A stretch of DNA of 64,000 nucleotides from Bradyrhizobium diazoefficiens (lineage in GTDB: Bacteria; Pseudomonadota; Alphaproteobacteria; Rhizobiales; Xanthobacteraceae): positions 930,001 through 994,000 of the forward strand of contig NZ_JAFCJE010000002.1 in NCBI RefSeq assembly GCF_018131185.1, in the 5' to 3' direction. This document shows positions 1 to 8,088 of the stretch, piece after piece. Position 1 is the stretch's first letter, and every line of letters starts with the position of its first letter. Under the pieces are notes generated by a model that was not told the origin of the DNA, did no database searches, and worked only from the letters and a program-made list of their open reading frames with translations. The position numbers and the translations under genes were made by a program.

Positions 1-64
1 ACCCGCTCAGCGAGAGGCCGAGCGCGACCATAGAGAAGACCAGGACACACCGGCGCAACATCAT
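1..64 (-). CDS. secreted protein, N-terminal fragment
   Basis: The window edge cuts this leftward gene, and only about 21 codons are visible. Two ATG codons sit side by side at 64-59 and are preceded on the minus strand by a purine-rich GGGCAGGGG ribosome-binding stretch. The visible residues begin MMLRR and continue as a hydrophobic stretch rich in Val, Leu and Ser, typical of a Sec signal peptide. The product is therefore probably exported. Nothing of the mature protein can be seen, so no function is proposed. Confidence 0.55.
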   Translation of the reverse strand, partial: MMLRRCVLVFSMVALGLSLSG

Positions 65-199
65 CCATCCCCTGCCCGAGCGGGGCATCATATCGGCCCA
101 AGTCAGGCATTTTCAAGCCGACGGGACCGGGTGACTTTGCAGCGTCGATGCGCGCACAATGGGCCGAAACATCAGGCAATACAGGAGAGTGCGACAGCA

Positions 200-664
200 A
201 TGCAAATGCAGCCAGACGCCGAATTCGGCCTGTCCGACGCCAAACGCATCCTCGGCGAGGTTTTTGCGCCCTGGGTCCAGGATCTCAACCTCACGGTCGA
301 GCGCATCGAGCATACACAGCCGGCGGATCTGCCGGACTGGCAGCCGGGTGCGGTCCTGCGCATGCCGTTTTCGGAGCGGCTGTGCCGAAACGGCGGCGTG
401 GTCTGCGGCCAGGCCCTGATGGCGCTTGCCGACACCGCGATGGTGATCGCGATCCTCGCTGCCAATCGCGGCTATCGCCCGATGACCACGGTCGACCAGA
501 CCACGCATTTCATGCGCGCGGCGTCCTCGATGGACGTGCTGGCGGACGCGCGCGTGGTGCGGCTCGGGCGCACCATGAGCTTTGGCCGCGTCACGCTGCT
601 CTCGGCTGGCGACAACAAGCCTGTGGCCATGGTGTCGAGCGCGTTCGCGATGCTGCCGGGCTGA
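200..664 (+). CDS. PaaI-family hotdog thioesterase
   Basis: A protein of 154 residues in the PaaI/YbgC-like hotdog thioesterase group, which hydrolyses acyl-CoA thioesters in the cytoplasm. The family pattern is visible: a NGG-V-CGQALMALADTAM helix about residues 75-95 (the hotdog helix with the acidic residue), then TTVDQTTHFMRAA and a late RLGRTMSFGRV strand. The reading frame is open back to a GTG at 131, but ATG 200 is chosen because AGGAGA lies 11 bases before it. The gene stands alone, facing away from the fragment at 1-64. The substrate cannot be deduced. Confidence 0.8.
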   Translation: MQMQPDAEFGLSDAKRILGEVFAPWVQDLNLTVERIEHTQPADLPDWQPGAVLRMPFSERLCRNGGVVCGQALMALADTAMVIAILAANRGYRPMTTVDQTTHFMRAASSMDVLADARVVRLGRTMSFGRVTLLSAGDNKPVAMVSSAFAMLPG

Positions 665-682
665 GCATCAGCATAAAAAAGC

Positions 683-714
683 GAGCCGCGTGAGCGCAAG
701 GCGCAGCGCGGCTC
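683..714 (-). terminator. intrinsic terminator of the HdeA-like gene
   Basis: An 8-bp stem (GAGCCGCG at 683-690, CGCGGCTC at 707-714) is followed on the minus strand by six T (A run at 675-680). It lies just past the stop of the leftward gene ending at 776. Confidence 0.7.
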
Positions 715-775
715 TCCATCACGATCGTATCGAAGCAAGAAACAAGAACGCGATTGCGTCCGCAAATTTCAAAGG

Positions 776-1069
776 TTACTTGCCGAGCACTTCGTCGGCC
801 GCGGTGACGATGCTGGCGGTTGGATTCTTTCCGCAATAGGCACCGAATTTCTTGGCGTTCTCGATGAACACGTCGGTGTCGATGATCGCGTTGTCCTCGT
901 CACCCTTGTACCACCCGTCCATCCAGGTCAGCACGACCTGAATGTTGTCTTCGCCGCTTTCGAGGAATTGCTTGCAGCTCATGGTCGACAGGTCCCACTT
1001 GACGGCGTGGGCGGGCATCGACGACAGCGAGAACGCGGCGGCGAGCAAGATCGAAAGCGTGGTCTTCAT
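776..1069 (-). CDS. HdeA/HdeB-like periplasmic protein
   Basis: A protein of 97 residues with a clear signal peptide (MKTTLSILLAAAFSL, cleavage after AHA, about residue 22). The mature part has two cysteines, Cys32 and Cys79, separated by a small helical region with CKQFLE and WMDGWYKG. This is the layout of the HdeA/HdeB acid-stress chaperone family, in which the two cysteines form one disulfide. ATG 1069 is preferred over the in-frame ATG at 1081 because GGAG precedes it at good spacing and it begins the signal peptide. Rhizobial members are widespread and mostly untested, so an acid-chaperone role is inferred from the family only. Confidence 0.75.
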   Translation of the reverse strand: MKTTLSILLAAAFSLSSMPAHAVKWDLSTMSCKQFLESGEDNIQVVLTWMDGWYKGDEDNAIIDTDVFIENAKKFGAYCGKNPTASIVTAADEVLGK

Positions 1070-1254
1070 CGGAATCTCCATCGGCGCGTAACGCCATAAA
1101 AGAAAGACTTGGTCCTAAAGTCGGCGGGAAGTGACTGGCCGCTCCAACGTCGTAAACAAAGTCTGAAGCGACGTGCAAGTAGCGCCGGTATTGAGTTTAG
1201 TTCAACGTAATTTCCATGCACTATTTTCACAATCATCGTAATGGATCGACGCCG

Positions 1255-1497
1255 ATGATCGAGAAGCGTGCTGCACAGCGTCACCGTGTTTTCAAGGGTG
1301 GAACGATCACCTTTAAAAACAGCGGCATTCGTTGCACCGTGCGAAACATGTCGGCGGGCGGCGCGGCCATCGACCTCGACGCCCCCCTCACGTTGCCGCA
1401 ATCGTTCACGCTCTCGATCGCGTGCGACGATTTCGTGCGGAATTGTCGCACAGTTTGGCGCAGTGACAAGCGCGTCGGCCTCGCCTTCGTGCAATAA
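1255..1497 (+). CDS. small PilZ-domain protein
   Basis: A protein of 80 residues that is essentially one PilZ domain, a fold that commonly binds cyclic di-GMP. The RxxxR-like arginine segment (QRHRVFKGG) is near the N terminus, followed by the second motif as NMSAGG, in which Asn replaces the usual Asp of D/NxSxxG. The frame is open upstream to an ATG at 1216, but MIEKRAAQRHR is the typical beginning of such single-domain proteins, so ATG 1255 is preferred; no strong ribosome-binding site decides it. It is divergent from the HdeA-like gene. Whether it binds cyclic di-GMP cannot be told from the sequence. Confidence 0.7.
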   Translation: MIEKRAAQRHRVFKGGTITFKNSGIRCTVRNMSAGGAAIDLDAPLTLPQSFTLSIACDDFVRNCRTVWRSDKRVGLAFVQ

Positions 1498-1665
1498 CGC
1501 GCACGATGTGAACGAACGTTCGTATCGCATCCACAACACGATGATGATCACGCCAACGACGACGGCGACGCCGTGCAAGCACGCCGATCGCGGGCACCTC
1601 GTCGCTTCTCGAATAAGCCGTCGCAGGCGCGACGATGGGCGGGAATCGAAACGTCCGAACCAGCT

Positions 1666-1890
1666 CTACTTCGGCTTCTTGGCAGGTTCGTTCGGACGGG
1701 CTCCGCCCCACGGGTCGTACTTGTCCTTGGGTTCGGGAATGCGCTCGAGCGCGGCCTTGTAGGCGTTCTCGTCGACCTTGGGCTTGTTGTCCGCCGGCTT
1801 GGCCGGTTCAGGCGGATGCCGCCGGCCCTGCGCCTGCACCGAGGCGGCCGTCAGTGCCAGCATGGCGGTCGCTATGACCAAAATCCTCAT
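1666..1890 (-). CDS. small exported proline/lysine-rich protein
   Basis: A protein of 74 residues with a signal peptide (MRILVIATAMLALTAASVQA, cleavage about residue 20). The mature part of about 54 residues is polar and rich in Pro, Lys and Glu, ending NEPAKKPK. It contains no cysteine. I do not recognise a domain. It is transcribed away from the lipoprotein gene at 2042. The signal peptide is the main support for its being a real gene. Confidence 0.6.
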   Translation of the reverse strand: MRILVIATAMLALTAASVQAQGRRHPPEPAKPADNKPKVDENAYKAALERIPEPKDKYDPWGGARPNEPAKKPK

Positions 1891-2041
1891 CGGTGCAATC
1901 CCCTTCGTGTGGGGTACAAACTAGCCGGCAATCGCGGAATAGCAATGCCGCCGGTTCCAAGGCTTCAGCAAATTTTGATCGGCAGGGACTTCGCCGGATC
2001 GCATTCGTGTCTATCTGTTGGCCCGCAGGGGATCTTCACGG

Positions 2042-2446
2042 ATGTTGCGGATTATTGCTCATGCGGCGCTGTTCGCCGGATCGCTCGCGCTCGGTGCTTG
2101 CGGCGTTGCCGATAGCCGCGCGCCGGTGCCCGAGTTCATGCGTATGAAGGAGGCCGAGCAGCCGCCTCCCGAAGCGCCTCCCGACGTCAAGCGCGTGGTA
2201 CGCGAGCAGATCGATGTCGTCTTCTTGAGCACCTCCTATCCGCGCGAGGTGCACGTCGCCCCACCTCATCGTGAGGTGCGCGGACCGGGCTGGACCTCCT
2301 GCGTCCGCGCGCAACTCACTTCCGCGACTGGCACTTCGCTAGGTGCCCAGACCTACATCGTCACGATCACAGGCGGAAAGGTCGTCGACCGCCGGCGAGC
2401 GGAAGCCGACGACATCTGCGGGAGCGAGACTTACGAGCCGATCTAG
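2042..2446 (+). CDS. putative outer-membrane lipoprotein
   Basis: A protein of 134 residues starting MLRIIAHAALF. The lipobox LGAC ends the signal sequence at about residue 20, so the mature protein should be a lipoprotein. The mature part carries a Pro/Glu-rich stretch and then a small domain containing SCVRAQLTS, TYIVTITGGKV and a late cysteine in DDICGSE. ATG 2042 is preceded by AGGGGA; a possible upstream TTG at 2018 would spoil the signal peptide. I do not recognise the family. Confidence 0.7.
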   Translation: MLRIIAHAALFAGSLALGACGVADSRAPVPEFMRMKEAEQPPPEAPPDVKRVVREQIDVVFLSTSYPREVHVAPPHREVRGPGWTSCVRAQLTSATGTSLGAQTYIVTITGGKVVDRRRAEADDICGSETYEPI

Positions 2447-2553
2447 GAACCGCCGCAAAAACGGCCAGTTCCGGGAAAAACCAGCATCGCGGCGGGGAAC
2501 GATCGCCGCCTCCCCTTCTTGTTACCGCCGAGGGCAGTTTCGAGGAGGACAGG

Positions 2554-2886
2554 ATGAAGACATTCACGATTGCGCTTTTGGCGGGCGTCGGCGCTCTGGC
2601 AGCCACGTCGAGTGCGAAGGCGTCCGATATTTACACGAGCAGCGAGTACGCCAATCCGGATCTGGTCCAGCAGGTACGGCTTGTCTGCGACGACGACGGC
2701 CGCTGCTATCGCACACGCGGCGGTTCGCGCGTGATCGTGCGCGATTCCTACAATTACATGCCGCGCGATCGCTATTACGAGCGCCGGACCTATCATCGCC
2801 ATTATGACGATGGCCCGCGCGCCGGCGTCGGCATTCGCGCGCCTGGCGTCAGCGTCGGCGTGGGTGTCGGCGACCGCTACTGGTAG
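2554..2886 (+). CDS. small secreted Tyr/Arg-rich protein
   Basis: A protein of 110 residues with a signal peptide (MKTFTIALLAGVGALAATSSAKA). The mature protein has one close cysteine pair (VCDDDGRC), a Tyr/Arg/His-rich middle (RDRYYERRTYHRHY) and a Gly/Val-rich end. The start is well supported by GAGGAGGA just upstream (2541-2548). Comparable small basic secreted proteins are common in Bradyrhizobium without known function. Confidence 0.7.
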   Translation: MKTFTIALLAGVGALAATSSAKASDIYTSSEYANPDLVQQVRLVCDDDGRCYRTRGGSRVIVRDSYNYMPRDRYYERRTYHRHYDDGPRAGVGIRAPGVSVGVGVGDRYW

Positions 2887-2907
2887 TGACCAAGAGGTAA
2901 GGCAAGG

Positions 2908-2932
2908 GGACCGGACGATCGTCGTCCGGTCC
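2908..2932. terminator. hairpin between convergent genes
   Basis: GGACCGGAC at 2908-2916 pairs with GTCCGGTCC at 2924-2932, followed by a short TCTTC. It lies between the rightward gene ending at 2886 and the leftward gene ending at 2960 and could serve either. Confidence 0.45.
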
Positions 2933-2959
2933 TCTTCACGTCGGACATCCGCGCGCAGC

Positions 2960-3316
2960 TCAATCGGAAGCGGCTTGCTGCTGGAACTGCTCGTACGCCC
3001 CGATCGCATCGGCTGCATACATCAGCGACGGCCCGCCGCCCATATACACGGCCATGCCGAGCGTCTCCTCGATCTCTTCGCGCGTTGCACCGAGCTTGAC
3101 GAGCGCCTCGGTATGAAAGCCGATGCAGCCGTCGCAATGCGCGGCGACGCCGAGTGCCAGCGCGATCAGTTCCTTGGTCTTCTTGTCCAGCGCCCCGTCA
3201 CGCGTGGCGGCCTGGGCGAGTGCGGCAAATCCCTTCATCGTATCGGGAATGTCGCTCCGCAGCTTTTTCAGGTTGGCCGAGATATTCCTGGTGATTTCGA
3301 CGAAGTTCTTGTCCAT
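2960..3316 (-). CDS. AhpD-like carboxymuconolactone decarboxylase family protein
   Basis: A protein of 118 residues with the AhpD/CMD fold. The redox signature is visible as HCDGCIGFH: His60, Cys61, Cys64 and His68, the CxxC plus histidine arrangement of AhpD-type proteins that reduce peroxidase or other disulfide partners. It starts 11 bp after the stop of the RND pump gene and so probably belongs to the same leftward operon as the ArsR-type repressor, the adaptor and the pump. A thiol/persulfide-reducing role would fit this context but is inference; the partner is unknown. Confidence 0.8.
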   Translation of the reverse strand: MDKNFVEITRNISANLKKLRSDIPDTMKGFAALAQAATRDGALDKKTKELIALALGVAAHCDGCIGFHTEALVKLGATREEIEETLGMAVYMGGGPSLMYAADAIGAYEQFQQQAASD

Positions 3317-3326
3317 CGGAGCCTCG

Positions 3327-6300
3327 CTAGCTGGATCTGGCAGTGGTCGAAGCGGCCTCGCGTGGCGCGCGCAAGGCGATATAGATCGCGGGGATCACCA
3401 GCACTGTGAGCAGCGTCGATGACGCAAGCCCGAACAGGAGCGAGATCGCCAATCCCTGAAAGATCGGATCGAGCAGGATGGTCGCAGCCCCGATCATGGC
3501 CGCGAGCGCGGTGAGCAGGATCGGCTTGAAGCGGACTGCTCCGGCCTCCAGCACCACCTCGCGAAGCGACTTCCCATCCCCACCGCTGTGCCTGATGAAA
3601 TCGACCAGCAGGATCGAGTTGCGCACGATGATGCCGGCCAGCGCGATGAAGCCGATCATCGAGGTCGCGGTGAACGGCGCACCCAGCAGCCAGTGCCCGA
3701 CCAGGATGCCAATCAACGTGAGCGGAATAGGCGTCAGGATGACGAGCGGCAGACGGAAGCTCCTGAACTGGGCCACGACCAGCACGTAGATGCCGAGAAT
3801 GGCGGCGCCGAACGCTGCGCCCATGTCGCGGAAGGTGACCCAGGTGATCTCCCATTCGCCGTCCCACAGCAGCGTTGGACGCGACTCGTCCGACGGCTGG
3901 CCATGCAGGCTGATCGCCGGCTTCGGCAGCTTGCCCCAGTCATGGGCATCCACACGATCGGCAACCGCGAGCATGCCGTAAAGCGGCGCCTCGAAGCGCC
4001 CGGCGAGCTCGGCCATCACCATGTCGGCGAAGCGCCCGTCGCGGCGGAAGATCGTCGGCGAGCCCTCCTCTATGGTCGCCTTCACGACCTGACCGAGTTC
4101 GACGACCGTCTTGCTGCCGGGCAAGGTATTGGCCGGCACCGGCGTGGAGGCCAGAGGCTCGTCCCAGACCAGATCGCGCTTTCCAAGATGCACCGCGATC
4201 TCGATCGGGTTGCGGTCCTCACCGCGATGCGAGTAGCCGACCGAGATGCCGCCGAACAGTGCCTGGATGGTGTCGTAGACGTCGCGCTGCTCGACGCCGA
4301 AGAATTCGAGCCGGTCCTGGTCGATCGAGAGCCGCAGCCGTGGCCGTTTCTCGCCGACGGAATCGTCGATGTCGACGATGAACGGGACTTCTGCGAAGAC
4401 TTTCTTGAGCTCGGCCGTGACCGCTCGGCGCGTGGTCGCGTCGGGACCGTAGACCTCGGCGAGCAGCGTCGAAAGCACCGGCGGCCCGGGCGGCACCTCG
4501 ACCACCTTGACGCTGGTGCCCGCGGGCGGATCGAGCGCCTTCAGCTTCTCACGCAGCTCGAGCGCGATCTCATGACTGGCGCGCCTGCGCTCGCCACGCG
4601 CGGCCAGGTTGACCTGCACTTCGCCGAGCTCGGGCCTCTGGCGCAAATAGTAATGCCGCACCAGACCGTTGAAATTGAAGGGGGCCGGCGTGCCGGCATA
4701 GGATTGCAGCGAGGTGACCTCCGGCAATTGCCGGGCGATCTCGGCCGCGCCGAACAGCGTGCGCTCGGTCGCCTCCAGGCTCGCCCCTTCCGGCAGGTCC
4801 ACGACGACGGCGATCTCGGACTTGTTGTCGAACGGCAAAAGCTTGACCGTCACCGACTTGGTCGCAAACAGTGTCATCGACAGCAGCGTTGCGATGCCGA
4901 CGCCGAGCAGGAATATCCAGGCCGACCGCTTGCTCCGCACGATCGGCGCGGCGAAGCGCCGGTAGAGCCGGCCGAGCCGTCCTTCATCGTGCCCCGCATG
5001 CGCCGAGGCGACCTCGCCTTTTGGGGCGAGCTTGAGCATCAGCCATGGCGCGACCACCATCGCGACGAAGAACGAGAACAGCATGGCCGCCGACGCGTTG
5101 GCCGGGATCGGCGCCATATAGGGGCCCATCAGGCCCGACACGAACAGCATCGGCAACAGCGCGGCGACCACGGTCAAGGTCGCGACGATGGTGGGGTTTC
5201 CGACCTCCGCCACCGCCTCGATGGTCGCCTGCAGGCGCGGCCGGCCGTCGCGCATGGCCCAGTGCCGCGCGATGTTCTCGACGACGACGATGGCGTCGTC
5301 GACGAGAATGCCGATCGAGAAGATCAACGCGAACAGGCTGACGCGGTTGATGGTGTAACCCATCAGATTGGCAGCGAACATCGTGAGCAGAATCGTCGTG
5401 GGAATCACGACGAAGGTCACCAACGCCTCGCGCCAGCCGATCGCGATCGCGATCAGCACCACGATCGAGATCGTCGCGAGTCCGAGGTGGAACAGCAACT
5501 CGTTGGCCTTCTCGTTGGCGGTCTCGCCGTAGTCGCGCGTCACCGTCACCTGGATGTCTTCGGGAAGAAGGCGCGACTTCAACGACGCGAGGCGTTCGGC
5601 GATGTTCTCGGACACGACGACTGCGTTGGCGCCCGCTCGCTTCGCCAGCGCCAGGCTGACGGCGGGCGTCCGCGCCCACTGTCCGGCGGCATCGCGTGCT
5701 TCCGTCCAGACGCGATGCTCGACGGTGCTCGGGCCGACGACGACGGAGGCGACGTCCTTGACATAGACCGGCCGGCCGTCGCGGCTCGTGATCAGCAACA
5801 GCCCGATATCGGGAATGCCGGACAACGTCTGTCCCGCCGCGACGCTCCGCACGATGCCGGCCTCGCGGACCTGCCCGGCCAGAAACGAGCGGTTGGCGTC
5901 CTTTACCTTGGCCACGAGCTGCTGCAGCGTGACGCCGAACAGCGACAGCTTCTCCGGATCGGGCTCGACCCGGATCTGTTGCGCGGTGCCGCCGGAAATG
6001 TAGGTTAGGCCGATGTCGTCGACCTTCATCAGCTCCGCGCGCAGCTTGTCGGCGAGCTCATAGAGGTCCTTGTCGGTCCAGCGGCTGGCCGCTTCCGGCT
6101 TCGGCGACAGCGTCAGCACCGTCACCGCGACGTCATTGATGCCCCGCCCTACGATCAGCGGCTCGGGAATCCCAACGGGAATGCGGTCAAGATTGGCGCG
6201 TATCTTCTCGTGCACCCGCAGGATGGCATCCTCGAACTTGGTGCCGACCAGGAAGCGCGCGGTCACCATGACACGGTCGTCTTCAGTCTGGCTATAGACG

Positions 6301-6551
6301 TGCTCGACGCCGTCGATGCCCTTGACGATCGATTCCAGTGGTTTGCTCACCAGTTCCACAGCGTCCGGCCCGCGCAGGCCATCGGCATTGACGCGGATAT
6401 CCACCATGGGGACGCTGATCTGCGGCTCCTCCTCGCGTGGGATTACCACGACCGCGATCAGCCCCACGACGAGCGCCCCGAGCAGGAACAACGGCGTCAG
6501 CGGCGATGCAATGGTCGACCGGGTCAACCGTCCTGACAGTCCGAGATTCAC
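3327..6551 (-). CDS. RND-family efflux pump, inner-membrane permease (AcrB type)
   Basis: A protein of 1074 residues, the usual size for an RND (AcrB/AcrD/AcrF) pump: twelve membrane helices and two large periplasmic loops, driven by protons and working with the adaptor encoded just upstream. The TM4 proton-relay pair is visible in FSIGILVDDAIVVVENI, two adjacent Asp as in AcrB. In the TM10 segment GIIVRNSILLVDF an Arg stands where AcrB has Lys940. The start is GTG at 6551, overlapping the adaptor stop by four bases (GTGA); the frame continues upstream through unrelated sequence inside the adaptor gene, so the longer reading is not used. Substrate unknown. The operon suggests a link with sulfide/persulfide stress. 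Confidence 0.9.
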   Translation of the reverse strand: MNLGLSGRLTRSTIASPLTPLFLLGALVVGLIAVVVIPREEEPQISVPMVDIRVNADGLRGPDAVELVSKPLESIVKGIDGVEHVYSQTEDDRVMVTARFLVGTKFEDAILRVHEKIRANLDRIPVGIPEPLIVGRGINDVAVTVLTLSPKPEAASRWTDKDLYELADKLRAELMKVDDIGLTYISGGTAQQIRVEPDPEKLSLFGVTLQQLVAKVKDANRSFLAGQVREAGIVRSVAAGQTLSGIPDIGLLLITSRDGRPVYVKDVASVVVGPSTVEHRVWTEARDAAGQWARTPAVSLALAKRAGANAVVVSENIAERLASLKSRLLPEDIQVTVTRDYGETANEKANELLFHLGLATISIVVLIAIAIGWREALVTFVVIPTTILLTMFAANLMGYTINRVSLFALIFSIGILVDDAIVVVENIARHWAMRDGRPRLQATIEAVAEVGNPTIVATLTVVAALLPMLFVSGLMGPYMAPIPANASAAMLFSFFVAMVVAPWLMLKLAPKGEVASAHAGHDEGRLGRLYRRFAAPIVRSKRSAWIFLLGVGIATLLSMTLFATKSVTVKLLPFDNKSEIAVVVDLPEGASLEATERTLFGAAEIARQLPEVTSLQSYAGTPAPFNFNGLVRHYYLRQRPELGEVQVNLAARGERRRASHEIALELREKLKALDPPAGTSVKVVEVPPGPPVLSTLLAEVYGPDATTRRAVTAELKKVFAEVPFIVDIDDSVGEKRPRLRLSIDQDRLEFFGVEQRDVYDTIQALFGGISVGYSHRGEDRNPIEIAVHLGKRDLVWDEPLASTPVPANTLPGSKTVVELGQVVKATIEEGSPTIFRRDGRFADMVMAELAGRFEAPLYGMLAVADRVDAHDWGKLPKPAISLHGQPSDESRPTLLWDGEWEITWVTFRDMGAAFGAAILGIYVLVVAQFRSFRLPLVILTPIPLTLIGILVGHWLLGAPFTATSMIGFIALAGIIVRNSILLVDFIRHSGGDGKSLREVVLEAGAVRFKPILLTALAAMIGAATILLDPIFQGLAISLLFGLASSTLLTVLVIPAIYIALRAPREAASTTARSS

Positions 6552-7570
6552 GGCCGCACCAATTGGTCGCCGGCCCGGATGCCGGACAGGATTTCGAGGC
6601 CGTCGGGAAGCGACGGCGTTCGCATGTCGCGGCCGCGCTGCACCGGTGCGTCGATCGTCCCATCCCCTTTCCGGAGCTGGACGTAGTCGATGCCGAAACG
6701 GGTCGTCACATAGCTCGAGGGAATGACGAAGGCAGTTCGCGCGCCGCCGGCGATCCAGACCCGCAGGCGGTCGCCGACGAAATACTCGCCGAGCCCTTCG
6801 ACGGTCGCGTCCGCGATGACGCGTCCCTCCTCGATTTGCGGATAGACGAGCTCGATCACGCCCCATTTCGAGGCCTCGCCCGCCAGCTCCGCGCCGTCGA
6901 CACGGACCTTGTCGCCGGCCTTCAAGGAGCGGGCGTGATGCTCCGGCACCCGCAGCCGCAGCTTGAAATTCTGCTCGGCGACCGTCACGATCGGGTCTCC
7001 GGCAAGCACCACCGATCCCACGGTGATCAGCCTCTTCAGCACACGCCCGTCAGCCGGCGCGAGCACCTGCCCCTGGTTGAGCTGCTCGTTGATGACGGCG
7101 CGCTCGGCGGTCCTGGCGCGCAAGCCGTTGTCGGCGACGTTGAGCGCGGTGCGTTGCTCGTCGAGCTTGACGCGCGGCAGGATGCCCCGCTCGACCAGAC
7201 CTTCGGTCCGGGTGAAGTCGAGCTGCGCCTGCTTGGCCTGTGCCTGCAGCGCCTCGATCTGCGCATCGAGCGATTTCATCTGGAGGACGAGCTTCTCGTC
7301 GCCGATCGCCGCGATGACTTGGCCTGCGGTAACGCGATCCCCTTCCCGCACCTTGAGCTGAACCACGGTCCCGCCGATGCGGCTTCGGGCGGGAACCACA
7401 CTGATGCTCTCGACCGTCGCGAAGACGGCTTTCTCGTCGATGACCTGCTGCTGCGCCACGGTGAGCGTTGCGGCGGCCGCAGCCGACCCCGCCGGAATTC
7501 CGATCGTCGCCCAGGCGGCCAGAAGCCACAGGCATGCCGGATATTGCAAGGGACGCATCCGTGTCCTCAT
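6548..7570 (-). CDS. RND periplasmic adaptor (membrane-fusion) protein
   Basis: A protein of 340 residues of the HlyD/AcrA adaptor family. A signal peptide covers about residues 1-32. The first lipoyl/barrel-sandwich half includes GGTVVQLKVREGDRVTAGQVIA, then a helical hairpin with the heptad-like LDAQIEALQAQAKQAQLDF and the returning lipoyl half (GQVLAPADGRVLKRL), then a beta-barrel. It bridges the pump and an outer-membrane channel; no TolC-like gene is adjacent. Start ATG 7570, with ATG 7558 as an alternative. The stop overlaps the pump start by four bases, indicating translational coupling. Confidence 0.88.
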   Translation of the reverse strand: MRTRMRPLQYPACLWLLAAWATIGIPAGSAAAAATLTVAQQQVIDEKAVFATVESISVVPARSRIGGTVVQLKVREGDRVTAGQVIAAIGDEKLVLQMKSLDAQIEALQAQAKQAQLDFTRTEGLVERGILPRVKLDEQRTALNVADNGLRARTAERAVINEQLNQGQVLAPADGRVLKRLITVGSVVLAGDPIVTVAEQNFKLRLRVPEHHARSLKAGDKVRVDGAELAGEASKWGVIELVYPQIEEGRVIADATVEGLGEYFVGDRLRVWIAGGARTAFVIPSSYVTTRFGIDYVQLRKGDGTIDAPVQRGRDMRTPSLPDGLEILSGIRAGDQLVRP

Positions 7571-7673
7571 CTACTTCACCACACCGCGCCGCGGCGGTCC
7601 TCTCATTTCATCGACATCGGGCGACGGCGCGTTGATCTCGCGCAAGGCGCGTCCGTCCGCACTTGAGTAGCCT

Positions 7674-7994
7674 TCACTTCGTCCTTGCGGACTTCGGCGC
7701 GCAGAACACCTGATAAAGCGTCTTCAGGACTTCGCGGGCCGGCTCGCTGGCGATCGAATAGAAGATCGTCTGCGCATCGCGCCTGGATGCGACCAGGCCA
7801 TCCTTGCGAAGGAGCGCAAGATGCTGGGAGACCGTGGAATCGCGCAGTCCAAGGAACTCGGCCAGTTCGCCGACCGACCGCTCGCCGTCGATCAACTGGC
7901 AGATGATGAGAAGACGATGGCGATTGGAGAGCGCCTTCAGCAACTCGCTCGCCTGATCCGCCGCCCGCTCCATGATGTCGGCATTTATTTTCAT
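7674..7994 (-). CDS. ArsR-family repressor, BigR/SqrR-type persulfide sensor
   Basis: A winged-helix repressor of 106 residues. The recognition-helix region is DSTVSQHLALLRKDGLV, followed by the wing RRDAQTIFYSI. Two cysteines, Cys32 (LLIICQL) and Cys98 (YQVFCAP), are 66 residues apart, exactly the separation of the reactive pair in SqrR (Cys41/Cys107) and BigR (Cys42/Cys108), which sense reactive sulfur by forming a polysulfide bridge and releasing DNA. ATG 7994 is chosen because the frame upstream runs back into the opposite gene's leader. It is divergent from sulfide:quinone oxidoreductase and is the first gene of the leftward operon, so it probably controls both and itself. Confidence 0.88.
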   Translation of the reverse strand: MKINADIMERAADQASELLKALSNRHRLLIICQLIDGERSVGELAEFLGLRDSTVSQHLALLRKDGLVASRRDAQTIFYSIASEPAREVLKTLYQVFCAPKSARTK

Positions 7995-8088
7995 AGTTGC
8001 GTATATACGCGAATATGAATATATCGTCAAGCGTCGCATGACAGCCGGAACTGAACCGGCGGAGCAACTTGGTCCAACGGAGGTACCC
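7995..8088. promoter_or_regulatory. divergent promoter/operator between arsR-type repressor and sqr
   Basis: This 94-bp spacer separates two divergent operons. It holds a perfect 12-bp palindrome, GCGTATATACGC at 7999-8010, directly beside an AT-rich stretch with the spaced direct repeat GAATATGAATAT (8011-8022). Palindromic AT-rich sites of this kind are typical ArsR/BigR targets. It lies immediately before the repressor's own start codon, a good position for autorepression. The sqr start at 8089 is preceded by CGGAGG at 8078-8083. Confidence 0.6.

Noticed and set aside
3588..6008. An 806-codon plus-strand frame opposite the RND pump
   Set aside because: Antisense shadow in GC-rich DNA; its translation is rich in Arg, Asp, His and Gln without a domain.
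6552..6866. Extended N terminus of the RND pump to an ATG at 6866
   Set aside because: The extra 105 residues are Arg-rich, lie wholly inside the adaptor gene and have no family likeness. The GTGA overlap at 6551-6548 gives a normal coupled start.
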